A stretch of 64,000 nt of DNA from Drouetiella hepatica Uher 2000/2452 (GCA_019359505.1 JAHHHD010000013.1:88715-152714), one strand, 5' to 3'; positions 46,538-55,375 are shown, counted from the first letter of the stretch. Translations and numbers: made by a program. The notes: a model not told the origin generated them from the letters alone.

Positions 46538-47773
46538 CTATAAGTAGCTCACGGGATCAATGGGTTCACCGCTGATGTGTACCTCAAAATGCAGGTGAGG
46601 ACCTGTCGAAAGTCCGCTGGAGCCAACGGCTCCAATCACCTGCCCGCGCTGTACGGTCTGCCCCTCCGAAACATGCATCTCACTGGTGTGCCCATACAAA
46701 GTCGTGATGTTTTTGCCGTGGTCAATAATAATTGCCTGACCGTAACCGCCATACCACCCTGCAAAAATCACGACTCCTGCATCGGCGGCGTGGATAGAGC
46801 TACCATAATCAACCCCAAAATCGATGCCTGAGTGAAATCGGGTGTAGCCCAGAATGGGATGCATTCGGTAGCCAAAGCCGCTGGTGATTTCGCCATCGCT
46901 GGGATAAGTCATCTTGCCTGTGCCGCGCAGGATGTATTTGTTAGATGCGGCTAGGCGCTGTTGAATCAGAGCCGTTAGATTAGCAGAATCCTGAGTGAGC
47001 TGATCTTCGGCAGCTTCCAGCGCCTTACGGTCTTGTCGAAGATGGGTAATAAGACCCTGCTGATACTGGGCTGCCTCTTGCGCCTGGGCTTTTTGGGCTA
47101 GTAGCTCTTGCGTCAGGATAGCAATGTCGTTCTTCTGAGTTTCTATCTTACGGCGGCGGAGATTTAGGTCATTGGCTTCGGCTTGCAGGTCTGCCAGGAT
47201 GGTGCGATCGCGCCCATACACAAGCCGCAACTGCTGACGGCGATCGAGAAATTCGTTAAGATTTTGGCTTTGCAATAGCACTGCCAGACCTTGCCCACTC
47301 TGCTGCCGCTGCAAAAAACGCAGCCGCGCTACGGTGGCTGTCTGCTTCGCAGCATAGCTTTTCTCAGCTTTAACTAAATTACTTTCTAGCGTCTTTAAGC
47401 GGCGATTCGCGTCGGCAATCTGCTTTTCGTTTTGGGCAATCTGCTGACTGGTGGCTTTAATATCCTTTTGCAATCCACCTAGCTTCTTCTGGGCAGATTG
47501 TTCCTGCTGCTGAAGCTGATCCTGCTTTTGATTGAGGTGCGATCGCTCTTGCTCAATCTTTTGCTTCTGCTGCTGGAGCTGCTGCACAGAGTCGGGGGCT
47601 TGCGCTAGGGTCAAAAAATTAAGTGGAGAGGCGATCGCAGGGGATACCAGCATCAGGCTCAGAGCGCATATTCCCACGCAGGTTCTTACGCCTACGGTCC
47701 AATCGCATATTGTCCAAGCATATAATGCGGTGAGCGCTCTTTTCTTGAGCCAATTTAGCCAATTTGCCCGCAT
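46538..47773 (-). CDS. M23 peptidase, murein hydrolase activator (EnvC-like)
   Basis: 411 residues from ATG 47773, which follows a GAGGAAAC ribosome site; a longer frame would overlap the lysE-like gene. N-terminal membrane or signal segment, then a long coiled coil (about 60-270, rich in Gln/Glu/Lys), then the M23 domain: FHSGIDFGVDYGSSIHAADA and GLSTGPHLHFEVHISG, which carry the zinc-binding His/Asp and HLH. Expected to act on peptidoglycan in the periplasm during cell division. Confidence 0.9.
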   Translation of the reverse strand: MRANWLNWLKKRALTALYAWTICDWTVGVRTCVGICALSLMLVSPAIASPLNFLTLAQAPDSVQQLQQQKQKIEQERSHLNQKQDQLQQQEQSAQKKLGGLQKDIKATSQQIAQNEKQIADANRRLKTLESNLVKAEKSYAAKQTATVARLRFLQRQQSGQGLAVLLQSQNLNEFLDRRQQLRLVYGRDRTILADLQAEANDLNLRRRKIETQKNDIAILTQELLAQKAQAQEAAQYQQGLITHLRQDRKALEAAEDQLTQDSANLTALIQQRLAASNKYILRGTGKMTYPSDGEITSGFGYRMHPILGYTRFHSGIDFGVDYGSSIHAADAGVVIFAGWYGGYGQAIIIDHGKNITTLYGHTSEMHVSEGQTVQRGQVIGAVGSSGLSTGPHLHFEVHISGEPIDPVSYL

Positions 47774-47807
47774 TGTTTCCTCTTTAACTTCTGGTCTGAC
47801 TTTTAGC

Positions 47808-48425
47808 CTAGTTTCTGGCACTGAGGGCAATTATGCCAAAGGTGAGGAGAATCAGCCCGGAAATTCTGTTAAGTCCTCGCAATCTCTGAGGCGTGAATTT
47901 ACCGCGCAAAAGGTCGGCTCCACTGCTGAGCAACAGCCACCACAATGCCGAACCGCTAAATACGCCCGCTACCAAAACCGCTGCCGTTGTGTAATTGCCA
48001 CCCATAGTTGCCAGCCCTAAGCCCACAAATACTGCCGCAAACGACAGAATTGTCGCGGGGCTGGTTAAGGTCAGCAAAACTGTGGAGGTATACATAGACC
48101 AGTAGGCGCGGTTATTTTCTATGACCCCAGTTTCTTCAGCAGGGTGACTGATAAAGGTTTTCACGCCTAGGTAGCAGAGAAACAGACCGCCGACTAGCTT
48201 CAGCCAAAACGCCTGACCGAGCAGCAAATCTGAAACTGCTGTAAGACCAAATCCGGCAATGCAGCCATAGATAGCATCTGCCGTTGCTGCTCCTAATCCC
48301 GTTACTAACCCCGCCCGTTTGCCTAAAGTTAATGTCCGACGAATGGCCAAAATACCGATCGGCCCGACAGGAGCGGCGATCGAGAAACCAATGAGCAAAC
48401 CTCGCCCATAAAAATAGAGATCCAT
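47808..48425 (-). CDS. LysE-family amino-acid exporter
   Basis: 205 residues, about six membrane helices. GFSIAAPVGPIGILAIRRTL, then GLVTGLGAATADAIYG and KLVGGLFLCYLGVKTF, are typical of LysE/RhtB exporters. It follows the Lrp-type regulator by 6 bp, so the pair is very likely one operon in which the regulator senses an amino acid and controls its export (inference). Confidence 0.9.
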   Translation of the reverse strand: MDLYFYGRGLLIGFSIAAPVGPIGILAIRRTLTLGKRAGLVTGLGAATADAIYGCIAGFGLTAVSDLLLGQAFWLKLVGGLFLCYLGVKTFISHPAEETGVIENNRAYWSMYTSTVLLTLTSPATILSFAAVFVGLGLATMGGNYTTAAVLVAGVFSGSALWWLLLSSGADLLRGKFTPQRLRGLNRISGLILLTFGIIALSARN

Positions 48426-48431
48426 CGAGTA

Positions 48432-48902
48432 TTACTCCTTTCCCATGACTCCAATGGGCAGCACAGGAGTTTCTTTGACTGTAGACAGCGCGATCGTCGT
48501 GCGGGTTTTGAGCAGACCTGGAAGCTCTTTTAGCTCTTTACTAATCAAATGCTCTAGGGCTTGTGTGGTCTGACAGCGAACTTTAAGCAGATAGTCATCG
48601 TCCCCCGTGACATGGTGACATTCTTGAATTTCAGGCAAATCCTGAACCTTTTGTATAAAGGCAGCACGGTGGCGGGGATGCTCTAAGGTCACGGCAATAA
48701 ACGCCGTCAGATGACAGCCGATCGCTGCCGGATTAACCAGGGCTGCGAAGCCCATAATCACCTGTCGCTCTTGCAGCCGACGCACCCGATCGCCTGCCGC
48801 AGGTGTCGAAAGTTCTAGCTTGCCCGCTAACTCCGACCAAGTCATTCGTCCCTCTGCCATGAGATGCCGCAGAACTTTCAAATCTATCTCATCAAGACTC
48901 AT
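48432..48902 (-). CDS. Lrp/AsnC-family transcriptional regulator
   Basis: 156 residues. N-terminal HTH: LDEIDLKVLRHLMAEGRMTW and LSTPAAGDRVRRLQERQVI; C-terminal RAM (ligand) domain with EIQECHHVTGDDDYLLKVRC. Typical feast/famine regulator length. It precedes the LysE-type exporter, 6 bp apart. Confidence 0.93.
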   Translation of the reverse strand: MSLDEIDLKVLRHLMAEGRMTWSELAGKLELSTPAAGDRVRRLQERQVIMGFAALVNPAAIGCHLTAFIAVTLEHPRHRAAFIQKVQDLPEIQECHHVTGDDDYLLKVRCQTTQALEHLISKELKELPGLLKTRTTIALSTVKETPVLPIGVMGKE

Positions 48903-48997
48903 TGAATTTATTTTGTAAGCTTTTAGTGATTATAAGGCTAAAAATATAAGATTTACAAGACTCTCACTTAGAATTATTAGCTAAAATAACTTGGTGG

Positions 48998-49097
48998 TAC
49001 AAATTCAAAACCCAAACAGGGCAGATGATTTTCGAGAGCTGCGCTCCGCGCAGCTCTCGAAAATCATCTGCCCTAACTCAATTACATAGATGCTATG
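48998..49097. mobile_element. Chimeric MITE-like element (left end as at 13 kb, right end family B)
   Basis: The left end TACAAATTCAAAACCCAAAC matches the left end of the 13084 element. The palindrome at 49019-49073 has perfect 26-bp arms (GGGCAGATGATTTTCGAGAG then CTGCGC) and a TCC loop. The right end reads inward CATAGCATCTATGTAATTGA then GTTAGGGC, a family B end. Divergent gap between lrp and DUF938. Confidence 0.7.
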
Positions 49098-49105
49098 GAG
49101 GTAAA

Positions 49106-49144
49106 GTTTGCTTAGAGAGGCGCAAAGCGTCCCTCTAAGCAAAC
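49106..49144. repeat. Short palindrome next to the chimeric element
   Basis: GTTTGCTTAGAGAGGCGC pairs with GCGTCCCTCTAAGCAAAC around an AAA loop with two mismatches. GTTTGCTTAG is also part of the family A right end. Confidence 0.65.
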
Positions 49145-49258
49145 CTAGATGACTTGGCGAAGAAACTGCCCGCAGTAGCGATCGTCTCCAGCGACAATGG
49201 TAGAAAAGCGACAATAGCGAAGAACAGTAGGTAAAATCTCTTCCTGGCAGAAATTTCT

Positions 49259-49909
49259 ATGAGCTTATTGCCCGATGCCCGTCAGTTTGCACCCGCCACT
49301 CAGCGCAACCAAGAGCCAATCCTGACCGTTCTGCTAGAAGTCTTGCCACCAACGGGCACGATTTTAGAGATATCCAGCGGGACAGGCGAACATGCCGTAT
49401 TTTTTGCGCCCCGATTACAGCCCCGTCAATGGCTTCCCTCTGACCCTAATGCAGAGGCACGAGCTAGTATTGCCGCATGGCAGAGCGATCGCCCAGCCAA
49501 AAATCTACATCCACCGATTGCCCTGGATGTCCGTGAGCCGATCTGGCTAGTGGAGCAATTCCCAGAGCTGCCAGGTCTGGATCTTCAGCGTGACCCTGTT
49601 CAGGCGATCGTTAATATTAATATGATTCACATTGCACCCTGGTCAGCCTGTCTGGGACTCATTGCCGGAGCCAGACGCATCTTGCCAGCTAGCGGAATCT
49701 TATATCTGTACGGGCCATTCAAGCGGGAAGGGCAGCATACAGCGCCCAGCAATGAAGCCTTTGATACTAGCCTCAAACAGCGCAATCCAGAATGGGGCGT
49801 ACGTAATCTGGAAGATGTTGTGGCGATCGCTCAGGCACAGGGTTTCTCGCTAGCTAAAATCTGCGAGATGCCAGCCAATAACCTATCGGTCGTTTTTCGG
49901 AAGCAGTAG
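49259..49909 (+). CDS. DUF938 family SAM-dependent methyltransferase
   Basis: 216 residues. LPDARQFAPATQRNQEPIL and TILEISSGTGEHAVFFA (SAM-binding G-rich loop), then VNINMIHIAPWSACLGL and YGPFKREGQHTAPSNEAFD, are the family signature. Substrate unknown. Monocistronic by position. Confidence 0.88.
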   Translation: MSLLPDARQFAPATQRNQEPILTVLLEVLPPTGTILEISSGTGEHAVFFAPRLQPRQWLPSDPNAEARASIAAWQSDRPAKNLHPPIALDVREPIWLVEQFPELPGLDLQRDPVQAIVNINMIHIAPWSACLGLIAGARRILPASGILYLYGPFKREGQHTAPSNEAFDTSLKQRNPEWGVRNLEDVVAIAQAQGFSLAKICEMPANNLSVVFRKQ

Positions 49910-49958
49910 GTCTGAGGATGTGGGTCTAAAATTTGGCAAGGTCTAAAATTTGGCAACG

Positions 49959-50372
49959 TTACGAAGGCGATCGGGTCGGCGGATAGGCTACAAATTTTTC
50001 AGAAGGTCGGGTATACCACCATGCCCAAGCAATCAGAACGGCTTGAAGGGGCAACCGACCCCAGAGCAGCCAAGGCGAATCGGGTATACCGTCTAGGTGA
50101 ATGCGATTCACCGCCATGTTAATATTGGCGGGAAAAACGGCAATGAATAGCGCAATGAGTCCCCAGGCAGCCGCACGGCTTACGAAGGGAATTAGCAGTC
50201 CTGCGCCCCCTAAGATTTCAAATACACCGCTGATGTAGACCAGTGCCAGTGGGTAAGGCAAAAAAGATGGCACGATTTTGACAAACGGATCGGGAGTGAC
50301 CCAGTGCAGAACTCCTGCCGTCACCATAAAAACAGCTAGGATAACTCTGAGAATAGCTTTGAGGGCGTTCAC
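49959..50372 (-). CDS. DoxX-like integral membrane protein
   Basis: 137 residues, four hydrophobic segments, with VFMVTAGVLHWVTPDPFVKI and VYISGVFEILGGAGLLIPF as in the DoxX-like/methylamine-utilisation family. Function unknown. It is convergent with the DUF938 gene. Confidence 0.8.
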   Translation of the reverse strand: MNALKAILRVILAVFMVTAGVLHWVTPDPFVKIVPSFLPYPLALVYISGVFEILGGAGLLIPFVSRAAAWGLIALFIAVFPANINMAVNRIHLDGIPDSPWLLWGRLPLQAVLIAWAWWYTRPSEKFVAYPPTRSPS

Positions 50373-50522
50373 AATTGATTCACTTATTTTCCTGATTTAT
50401 TCTAAATCGAGAGTCATCTGAGCTGCATCTCACCGAAGACAGGGGATTGCTAGAGGAACTTTTGCTGTCTGTAAGCATCTGTAACTCCAGGTCATTGAAG
50501 CCATACCCCCTCAATTAAAGAT

Positions 50523-50822
50523 ATGTCATTATCTGACGCACAAGTTGCTACACAGTCGAGAAATAACGCTCGATCTAGCAACGAACCCACAGACGAAAAT
50601 ATTTTGGTTGCTGCTGCAAGTCAGTTCAGCAAACTCGTGCAGGTTCATAAACTCTCGGCATCTCAGACTGGGATCTCAGCAGATGACTTGGCGCGAGTGG
50701 ATACTGTCAAAAAGGAGGCGATCGCCAAAATTATTGTGCTGCTGACAGCCTACTACAAGACTCAAGGCTGGAATCCGCAGGACATTAAAGCCTCGGCTTT
50801 GAGTATGTTGGATCGGGGTTAG
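50523..50822 (+). CDS. Small hypothetical protein
   Basis: 99 residues, soluble, alpha-helical (ENILVAAASQFSKLVQVHKL; VKKEAIAKIIVLLTAYYKTQ). The N-terminal 30 residues look disordered. No family was recognised. A hairpin follows 36 bp after the stop. Confidence 0.6.
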   Translation: MSLSDAQVATQSRNNARSSNEPTDENILVAAASQFSKLVQVHKLSASQTGISADDLARVDTVKKEAIAKIIVLLTAYYKTQGWNPQDIKASALSMLDRG

Positions 50823-50857
50823 GGATTGTAGATTACCAAACTCGCGCAAGACATTAA

Positions 50858-50893
50858 AATATCTGAGTTTGAAATAGCGCAAACTCAGATATT
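50858..50893. terminator. Hairpin after the 50523 gene
   Basis: AATATCTGAGTTT pairs perfectly with AAACTCAGATATT across a 10-bp loop. Placement right after the gene suggests a terminator, without a clear T-run. Confidence 0.45.
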
Positions 50894-50901
50894 CCAGTTG
50901 A

Positions 50902-51067
50902 TATAGCTGTCGCCAATTTGCTTAGGATCGTGGATTAAATAACCTGTACAACCGATCTTCTGTAAGAGCTTAGCAATGCTAAGCCCTTACCCCAAGCATT
51001 ACATCTTGTTAAATCCATGTTCCTTAAGAAATTCAGGGTGGGGCATGAAGCGCCCCACCCTGAATTT
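50902..51067. mobile_element. Interrupted family A element with a nested palindrome
   Basis: The left end TATAGCTGTCGCCAATTTGC then TTAGGA is family A. About 130 bp further the family A core appears (AAATTCAGGGTGGGG and its mirror arm, 51030-51067). In between lies a separate palindrome GTAAGAGCTTAGCA/TGCTAAGCCCTTAC (50962-50990). No clear right end was found, so the copy looks split by an insertion and truncated. Confidence 0.5.
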
Positions 51068-51085
51068 TCCCATCTCTACCAGCCC

Positions 51086-51796
51086 TTACTCATAAAGGTA
51101 GAACAGCGCCTCTGCATAGCTCTTGCCATTAGGCATATGAACTTCTAGATAGGCATTGGACTGGTCAGGTTTAGCGCCATCTCGATAGAGAATGTAAGTA
51201 TAGTCGCCATTCTTGAACGTGAGCTGACGAGCTTCATTCAAGTCGCTGCTGGTAATGCGAAGCTCGCTACCGCCATCTTTTGCCTGACCAATGTAGTATT
51301 TCGGAAGCTGTGGATCGTATTCTCCTGAGCAAATTTGCACTCGGTAGTGAGTGCTTTCTGCCAAAGCGTAGGGGGCAGTGTCGGTGGGGCAAGCGGTCAA
51401 CAGCTTATCTGAGTCTAGGAAACGAATGCGATCGCGTACGGTAACTTTTCCAGTGGTGGCGATCGGCGTTGTAACCCCGTAATCTCGCTCCATTTCAGGC
51501 TCAGGGTTGGGCTTGACAGTTAGAGGACCTGAGTTTGCTGGGGGATCAATCCGCTTGCCTGGAACAGGTTGCGCTGAAGAGACGCGGGGAGGAGCCGTCT
51601 GGATAGGCGACGCTGAGGAAGTGCTGGGTTTGACGCTGGGACTAATGCTGGGCTTGAGCGGTTGCGCCGATGCAGTAGGTAGCGGTGAAGAAACGCTAGA
51701 AACAGGCGATTGCGATGGAGCTTGGTCGCTAACAGCACTGCTGCATCCTGTCACACAGAGCAACAAAGCGAGTCCAAGAAAGCTTTTAGGGTTCAT
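51086..51796 (-). CDS. Hypothetical lipoprotein
   Basis: 236 residues from ATG 51796 (MNPKSFLGLALLLCVTGCSS); the frame continues upstream but lacks a signal-like start there. LLLCVTGC is a good lipobox. A long Pro/Ser/Thr-rich linker (about 22-100) leads to a C-terminal globular domain (GEYDPQLPKYYIGQAKDGGS, EARQLTFKNGDYTYILYRDG). Probably an anchored envelope protein; no family assigned. Confidence 0.7.
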   Translation of the reverse strand: MNPKSFLGLALLLCVTGCSSAVSDQAPSQSPVSSVSSPLPTASAQPLKPSISPSVKPSTSSASPIQTAPPRVSSAQPVPGKRIDPPANSGPLTVKPNPEPEMERDYGVTTPIATTGKVTVRDRIRFLDSDKLLTACPTDTAPYALAESTHYRVQICSGEYDPQLPKYYIGQAKDGGSELRITSSDLNEARQLTFKNGDYTYILYRDGAKPDQSNAYLEVHMPNGKSYAEALFYLYE

Positions 51797-52069
51797 TGAT
51801 TTAGGCAGGTTTTGTAGATATTTTTGGTAAATATTTCTTGTAGGCAGTCTTTGCAGACAGACTTTGCAGACAGATGATATGAAGCGAAGACGAATATAAA
51901 TGTTCCGGGGAATAAATAGGTATTCTGAGAATGTTCCGGAGATGTAAATTGGTTCAGGTAACGTGAACCAAAATAGGTATGGCATCCCTAATTCATAATT
52001 ATCTATACAGGATCAGCGCGATCGATTTCGGAATTCAGCTTGAGATTCGGTTTGAGGCTTATAACCTTA
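51797..52069. other. Upstream region of the lipoprotein gene
   Basis: It contains a 13-bp direct repeat CTTTGCAGACAGA twice (51849-51874). The palindromic elements start at 52070. No gene was recognised. Confidence 0.4.
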
Positions 52070-52152
52070 ATCATCGGGCTTAGGACAGTTTAAGGATGCG
52101 CTCCGCGCATCCTTAAACTGTCCCCGTCCTAACTGCTGTGAATACAGCTATA
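52070..52152. mobile_element. MITE-like palindromic element, family A
   Basis: The left end TATAACCTTAATC leads to TTAGGAC; the right end reads inward TATAGCTGTATTCACAGCAG then TTAGGAC. The palindrome at 52083-52123 has perfect 19-bp arms (GGACAGTTTAAGGATGCGC) and a TCC loop. It shares the sequence TATA with the next element. Confidence 0.7.
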
Positions 52153-52250
52153 GCATTACGTAATTGAGTTAGGACGAGTTATTTTTTGAAAGCCCTGCGG
52201 AGCGGGGCTTTCAAAAATAACTCACTGGATCTAAGCGCGTAGCGCCACAT
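52149..52250. mobile_element. MITE-like element, family B (102 bp), ending 4 bp before the DUF202 start
   Basis: It starts TATAGCATTACGTAATTGAG then TTAGGACGAG and ends with the reverse of TATGTGGCGCTACGCGC. The near-palindrome at 52176-52222 has arms GAGTTATTTTTTGAAAGCCC / GGGGCTTTCAAAAATAACTC. Same length and ends as 27541-27642, in opposite orientation. Confidence 0.8.
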
Positions 52251-52254
52251 AACC

Positions 52255-52713
52255 ATGACTCCCCCAATTGATCGTCAGCGAGAACACCAGGCCAATGAGC
52301 GAACCTTTCTAGCATGGCTACGCACTTCCATTGCGCTGATTGGCTTTGGGTTTGCGATCGCTCGTTTTGGGCTATTTATTCACCAGCTTGAATTTGCCCT
52401 AGATCAGGCACAGTCTGCCGCTGGCACTTTCAATTCCGAGAACTTGGGTGTGACTTTGGTCATCACAGGCATCTTGACGATCGCCTTAGCAGTATGGCGC
52501 TACAACCGCGTCTTTTGGCAAATTGAACGAGGCAACTATCGCCCCAATCGGCTGATTGTTTGGGCGACTGCGGCGATCGTCATAATTTTGGGGCTATTGA
52601 GCCTGCCGCTGGTGATTTGGCGAACTCCAGCACCCACTTCCCCAACTCGTCCGAAGCCGATGCAAAAACAAATGGGCGATCGTCTACCGCCCGACCAGAA
52701 AGCCAGAAGCTAG
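52255..52713 (+). CDS. DUF202 family membrane protein (YidH-like)
   Basis: 152 residues, three membrane helices. ANERTFLAWLRTSIALIGFG is the DUF202 signature. The start codon follows the family B element by 4 bp, so the element supplies the entire leader and no ribosome site of its own can be seen. The stop TAG lies inside a 13-bp tandem repeat shared with the end of thrS. Confidence 0.88.
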   Translation: MTPPIDRQREHQANERTFLAWLRTSIALIGFGFAIARFGLFIHQLEFALDQAQSAAGTFNSENLGVTLVITGILTIALAVWRYNRVFWQIERGNYRPNRLIVWATAAIVIILGLLSLPLVIWRTPAPTSPTRPKPMQKQMGDRLPPDQKARS

Positions 52714-52743
52714 ATCCAAAAGCTAGATCTAAAAGCTAGAAAT
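52705..52743. repeat. 13-bp tandem repeat containing two gene stops
   Basis: Three units: AGAAGCTAGATCC, AAAAGCTAGATCT, AAAAGCTAGAAAT. The central TAG of the first is the stop of DUF202 (plus strand). The palindromic CTAG of the third provides the stop of thrS (minus strand). Confidence 0.85.
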
Positions 52744-54547
52744 TGCCGAAATGGGCGATCGCGTCCTTAATTTTCTCAGTCACCTCTGCAACCGGAACCG
52801 AACCTAGCTCACCTGAGGCTCGTGTTCGGATGCTCAGAGCCTCAGCCTCGACTTCTTTTGCCCCCACAACCGCCATTACCGGAATTTTCTGTTTTTCGGC
52901 ATTGCGGATCATCTTGCCCAAGCGTTCGCCGCTGGCATCCACTTCAACCCGGATGCCCACCGAACGCATTTGGGTCGCCACCCGCTGAGTAAACGCCATC
53001 TGCTCTTCGGTGACGGGCAGCAGCCGAATCTGCACGGGAGACAGCCAGAGGGGAAAGTCTCCGGCATATTCCTCGATCAAAATGCCAATCAAGCGATCCA
53101 AGGAGCCAAAGGGGGCACGGTGGATCATCACCGGACGTTTGCGCGTCCCGTCCTCGGCGACATACTCCAGCTCAAATCGCTCTGGCAGGTTGTAGTCAAT
53201 CTGGACGGTGCCGAGCTGCCATTCGCGATCGAGCGCATCTTGAAAGATAAAGTCGAGCTTGGGACCATAAAACGCCGCTTCGCCAATGCCCTCAAAATAA
53301 TTCATGCCCAGCGTTTCGACTGCTCGACGGATTGCCCCTTCCGCCTTGTCCCAGCTTTCATCTGAGCCAATGTATTTGTCGGATGTGGGATCGCGGAAGC
53401 TGAGGCGCACCCGAAAGTTCTTAAGCTGCAAGCTCTTAAACACCGTCAGGGTCAGATCTACGACGCTGAGAAATTCTGCATCAAGCTGTTCAGGCGTGAC
53501 GAACAGATGAGAGTCATCTACCGTGAAGCCGCGCACGCGAGTTAGGCCGCCTAGCTCCCCGGACTGCTCATAGCGGTAGACCGTGCCAAATTCGGCAAGC
53601 CGCATAGGCAGCTCTCGGTAAGAGCGCAGTTCACTCTTGTAGATTTGGATATGAAACGGGCAGTTCATCGGCTTCATGACAAAGCCGATCTCGTTGGCTT
53701 TGTCTTCCTCCGACTCCGCCATCATCGGAAACATGTCTTCCTTATATTTCTGCCAGTGCCCAGAAATTTTGAACAAATCGACCCGCGAAATGTGAGGCGT
53801 AACGACAGGCAGGTAGCCCCGCTTGATCTGCTCCTGCTTCAGGAAGTCTTCAAGGAGCGATCGCAGCACCGTGCCCTTCGGTGTCCAGAGCGGCAGTCCG
53901 GGTCCCACTGGATCAGCAAAAATAAATAGCCCCAGCTCTCTGCCCAGCTTGCGATGGTCGCGCCGCAGAGCCTCTTCCTTGCGACGCTTGTATTCCGCCA
54001 ACTGCTCTGGGGTTTCCCAGGCGGTGCCGTAGATGCGCTGAAGCTGAGCTTTGGTTTCGTCGCCGCGCCAGTAGGCTCCAGCAACGCTTTCCAGCTCGAT
54101 CGCCTCTGGGTTCAAATCAGCCGTGTTATCTACATGCGGCCCTGCGCAAAGATCCCACCACTGATCGCCCACATGATAGATCGTGATTGGCTCTGTTTCA
54201 ATGTCGTTGAGGATTTCTAGCTTGTAGGGTTCAGCGATCGCCTCAATTCGCCTTTGTGCCTCTTCGCGGCTGACTTCTTCGCGAGTCACGGGCAGTTTGC
54301 GGTTGATAATCCGCACCATTTCTTTCTTAATTGCCTTCAGATCCTTTTCAGTAAAAGGCTCAGGGCTATCAAAGTCGTAGTAAAAGCCATTCTCAATCCA
54401 AGGGCCGATCGTTACCTGCGCTTTGGGAAACAGTTTCTGTACCGCCATTGCCATCACGTGCGAAGTGGTGTGGCGAATCTTTTTAATGGGTTCAGACTCA
54501 CTGGTTCGGGGCAGATGAATTTTATCGGGCTGTTCTGAGTTAGACAT
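52736..54547 (-). CDS. thrS: Threonine--tRNA ligase (short form without TGS domain)
   Basis: 603 residues. It lacks the N-terminal TGS domain and opens with the editing domain (IRHTTSHVMAMAVQKLFP), as in other cyanobacterial ThrRS. Editing-site CAGPHVDN, catalytic-core zinc Cys in MNCPFHIQIY, motif 2 TRVRGFTVDDSHLF, and motif 3 region MIHRAPFGSLDRLIGILIEE followed by the anticodon-binding domain. It charges tRNA-Thr. Confidence 0.97.
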   Translation of the reverse strand: MSNSEQPDKIHLPRTSESEPIKKIRHTTSHVMAMAVQKLFPKAQVTIGPWIENGFYYDFDSPEPFTEKDLKAIKKEMVRIINRKLPVTREEVSREEAQRRIEAIAEPYKLEILNDIETEPITIYHVGDQWWDLCAGPHVDNTADLNPEAIELESVAGAYWRGDETKAQLQRIYGTAWETPEQLAEYKRRKEEALRRDHRKLGRELGLFIFADPVGPGLPLWTPKGTVLRSLLEDFLKQEQIKRGYLPVVTPHISRVDLFKISGHWQKYKEDMFPMMAESEEDKANEIGFVMKPMNCPFHIQIYKSELRSYRELPMRLAEFGTVYRYEQSGELGGLTRVRGFTVDDSHLFVTPEQLDAEFLSVVDLTLTVFKSLQLKNFRVRLSFRDPTSDKYIGSDESWDKAEGAIRRAVETLGMNYFEGIGEAAFYGPKLDFIFQDALDREWQLGTVQIDYNLPERFELEYVAEDGTRKRPVMIHRAPFGSLDRLIGILIEEYAGDFPLWLSPVQIRLLPVTEEQMAFTQRVATQMRSVGIRVEVDASGERLGKMIRNAEKQKIPVMAVVGAKEVEAEALSIRTRASGELGSVPVAEVTEKIKDAIAHFGNF

Positions 54548-54728
54548 GGATGGTAATGACAGGGTTTAAGAGAGCGTGTGGCTAGGCATTCGGCTATCTA
54601 GCCTCTATCTTATCGATCTGTAGCCTAAATCAGAACCCTCAAGATCAGAAGGCTAACTCCTAAAGCATTGTGTTCAGCGCGATACCGTTTTAAAATTACG
54701 GAAAAACAAGCTAATCTTTTCATTAAGA

Positions 54729-54743
54729 AACGTAAATTACGTT
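54729..54743. promoter_or_regulatory. Perfect palindrome upstream of DUF2605 (candidate operator)
   Basis: AACGTAAATTACGTT lies 39 bp before the start codon of the DUF2605 gene, in or near the expected promoter. It is an odd-length perfect dyad. Regulator unknown. Confidence 0.3.
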
Positions 54744-54782
54744 AAGCTTAGACTTATAGCCAAACCGCAAATTTAAATACTA

Positions 54783-55112
54783 ATGTTAGATTCCAGCCCA
54801 AGTTTTCAGTCTAAATCAGATCTGCTGAAGACTGTCTTGCAGCCTCTATTGGAAGACTTTCAGTATTGGTTTAATCAGGGGCGATCGCTACTGGAGACGC
54901 ACAGGCTTGATTTTCTGAGCGTCGGGCAGCAAGCAGATTTGTTAGAGCGCATTAAGCAAGCTGAGCAAGAGCTGGCTGCATCTCAAGCTCTCTTTAACGC
55001 GACGGATGGGCAAGTTGGGGTGGACACTGCTGTCATGGTGAGTTGGCATCGGCTTATCACGGAGTGTTGGCAAGTCAAAAGACAGTTCCGCACAGAAGAT
55101 CAGGGCGTCTAG
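54783..55112 (+). CDS. DUF2605 family protein (cyanobacterial)
   Basis: 109 residues, helical, acidic (LLKTVLQPLLEDFQYWFNQG; MVSWHRLITECWQVKRQFR). The family is cyanobacterial and usually sits beside DUF2973, as here. No known function. Confidence 0.8.
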   Translation: MLDSSPSFQSKSDLLKTVLQPLLEDFQYWFNQGRSLLETHRLDFLSVGQQADLLERIKQAEQELAASQALFNATDGQVGVDTAVMVSWHRLITECWQVKRQFRTEDQGV

Positions 55113-55375
55113 CTAGATTCTTGAGAGCAGTCCTTAACTGCATTTAAAAATCTGAGAGACTAGAGTAACTTTATATGTATCGATAAATAATGTGTGAATA
55201 AACGTCCGCGTTGAGAAATATGCGTTGAGAGCAGAGCTGAAAAATGGATGAACCCACAGCTCTTGAGGCGATCGATTCAAAATTTTAATTGAAGACTTAA
55301 GAAATCATCGACTTAAAAATATTGGTTAGGAAGGTGCAAGCCTTACCCCTGCCACATTGACCTTAAGGAAAACCC
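55113..55375. other. Region between DUF2605 and DUF2973
   Basis: 263 bp of A/T-rich sequence. No hairpin element, ORF or RNA gene was recognised; it may hold the DUF2973 promoter. Confidence 0.35.

Noticed and set aside
51797..51985. Longer start for the 51086-51796 lipoprotein
   Set aside because: The added 63 residues contain no signal-like start and place the clear lipoprotein signal in the middle of the protein.
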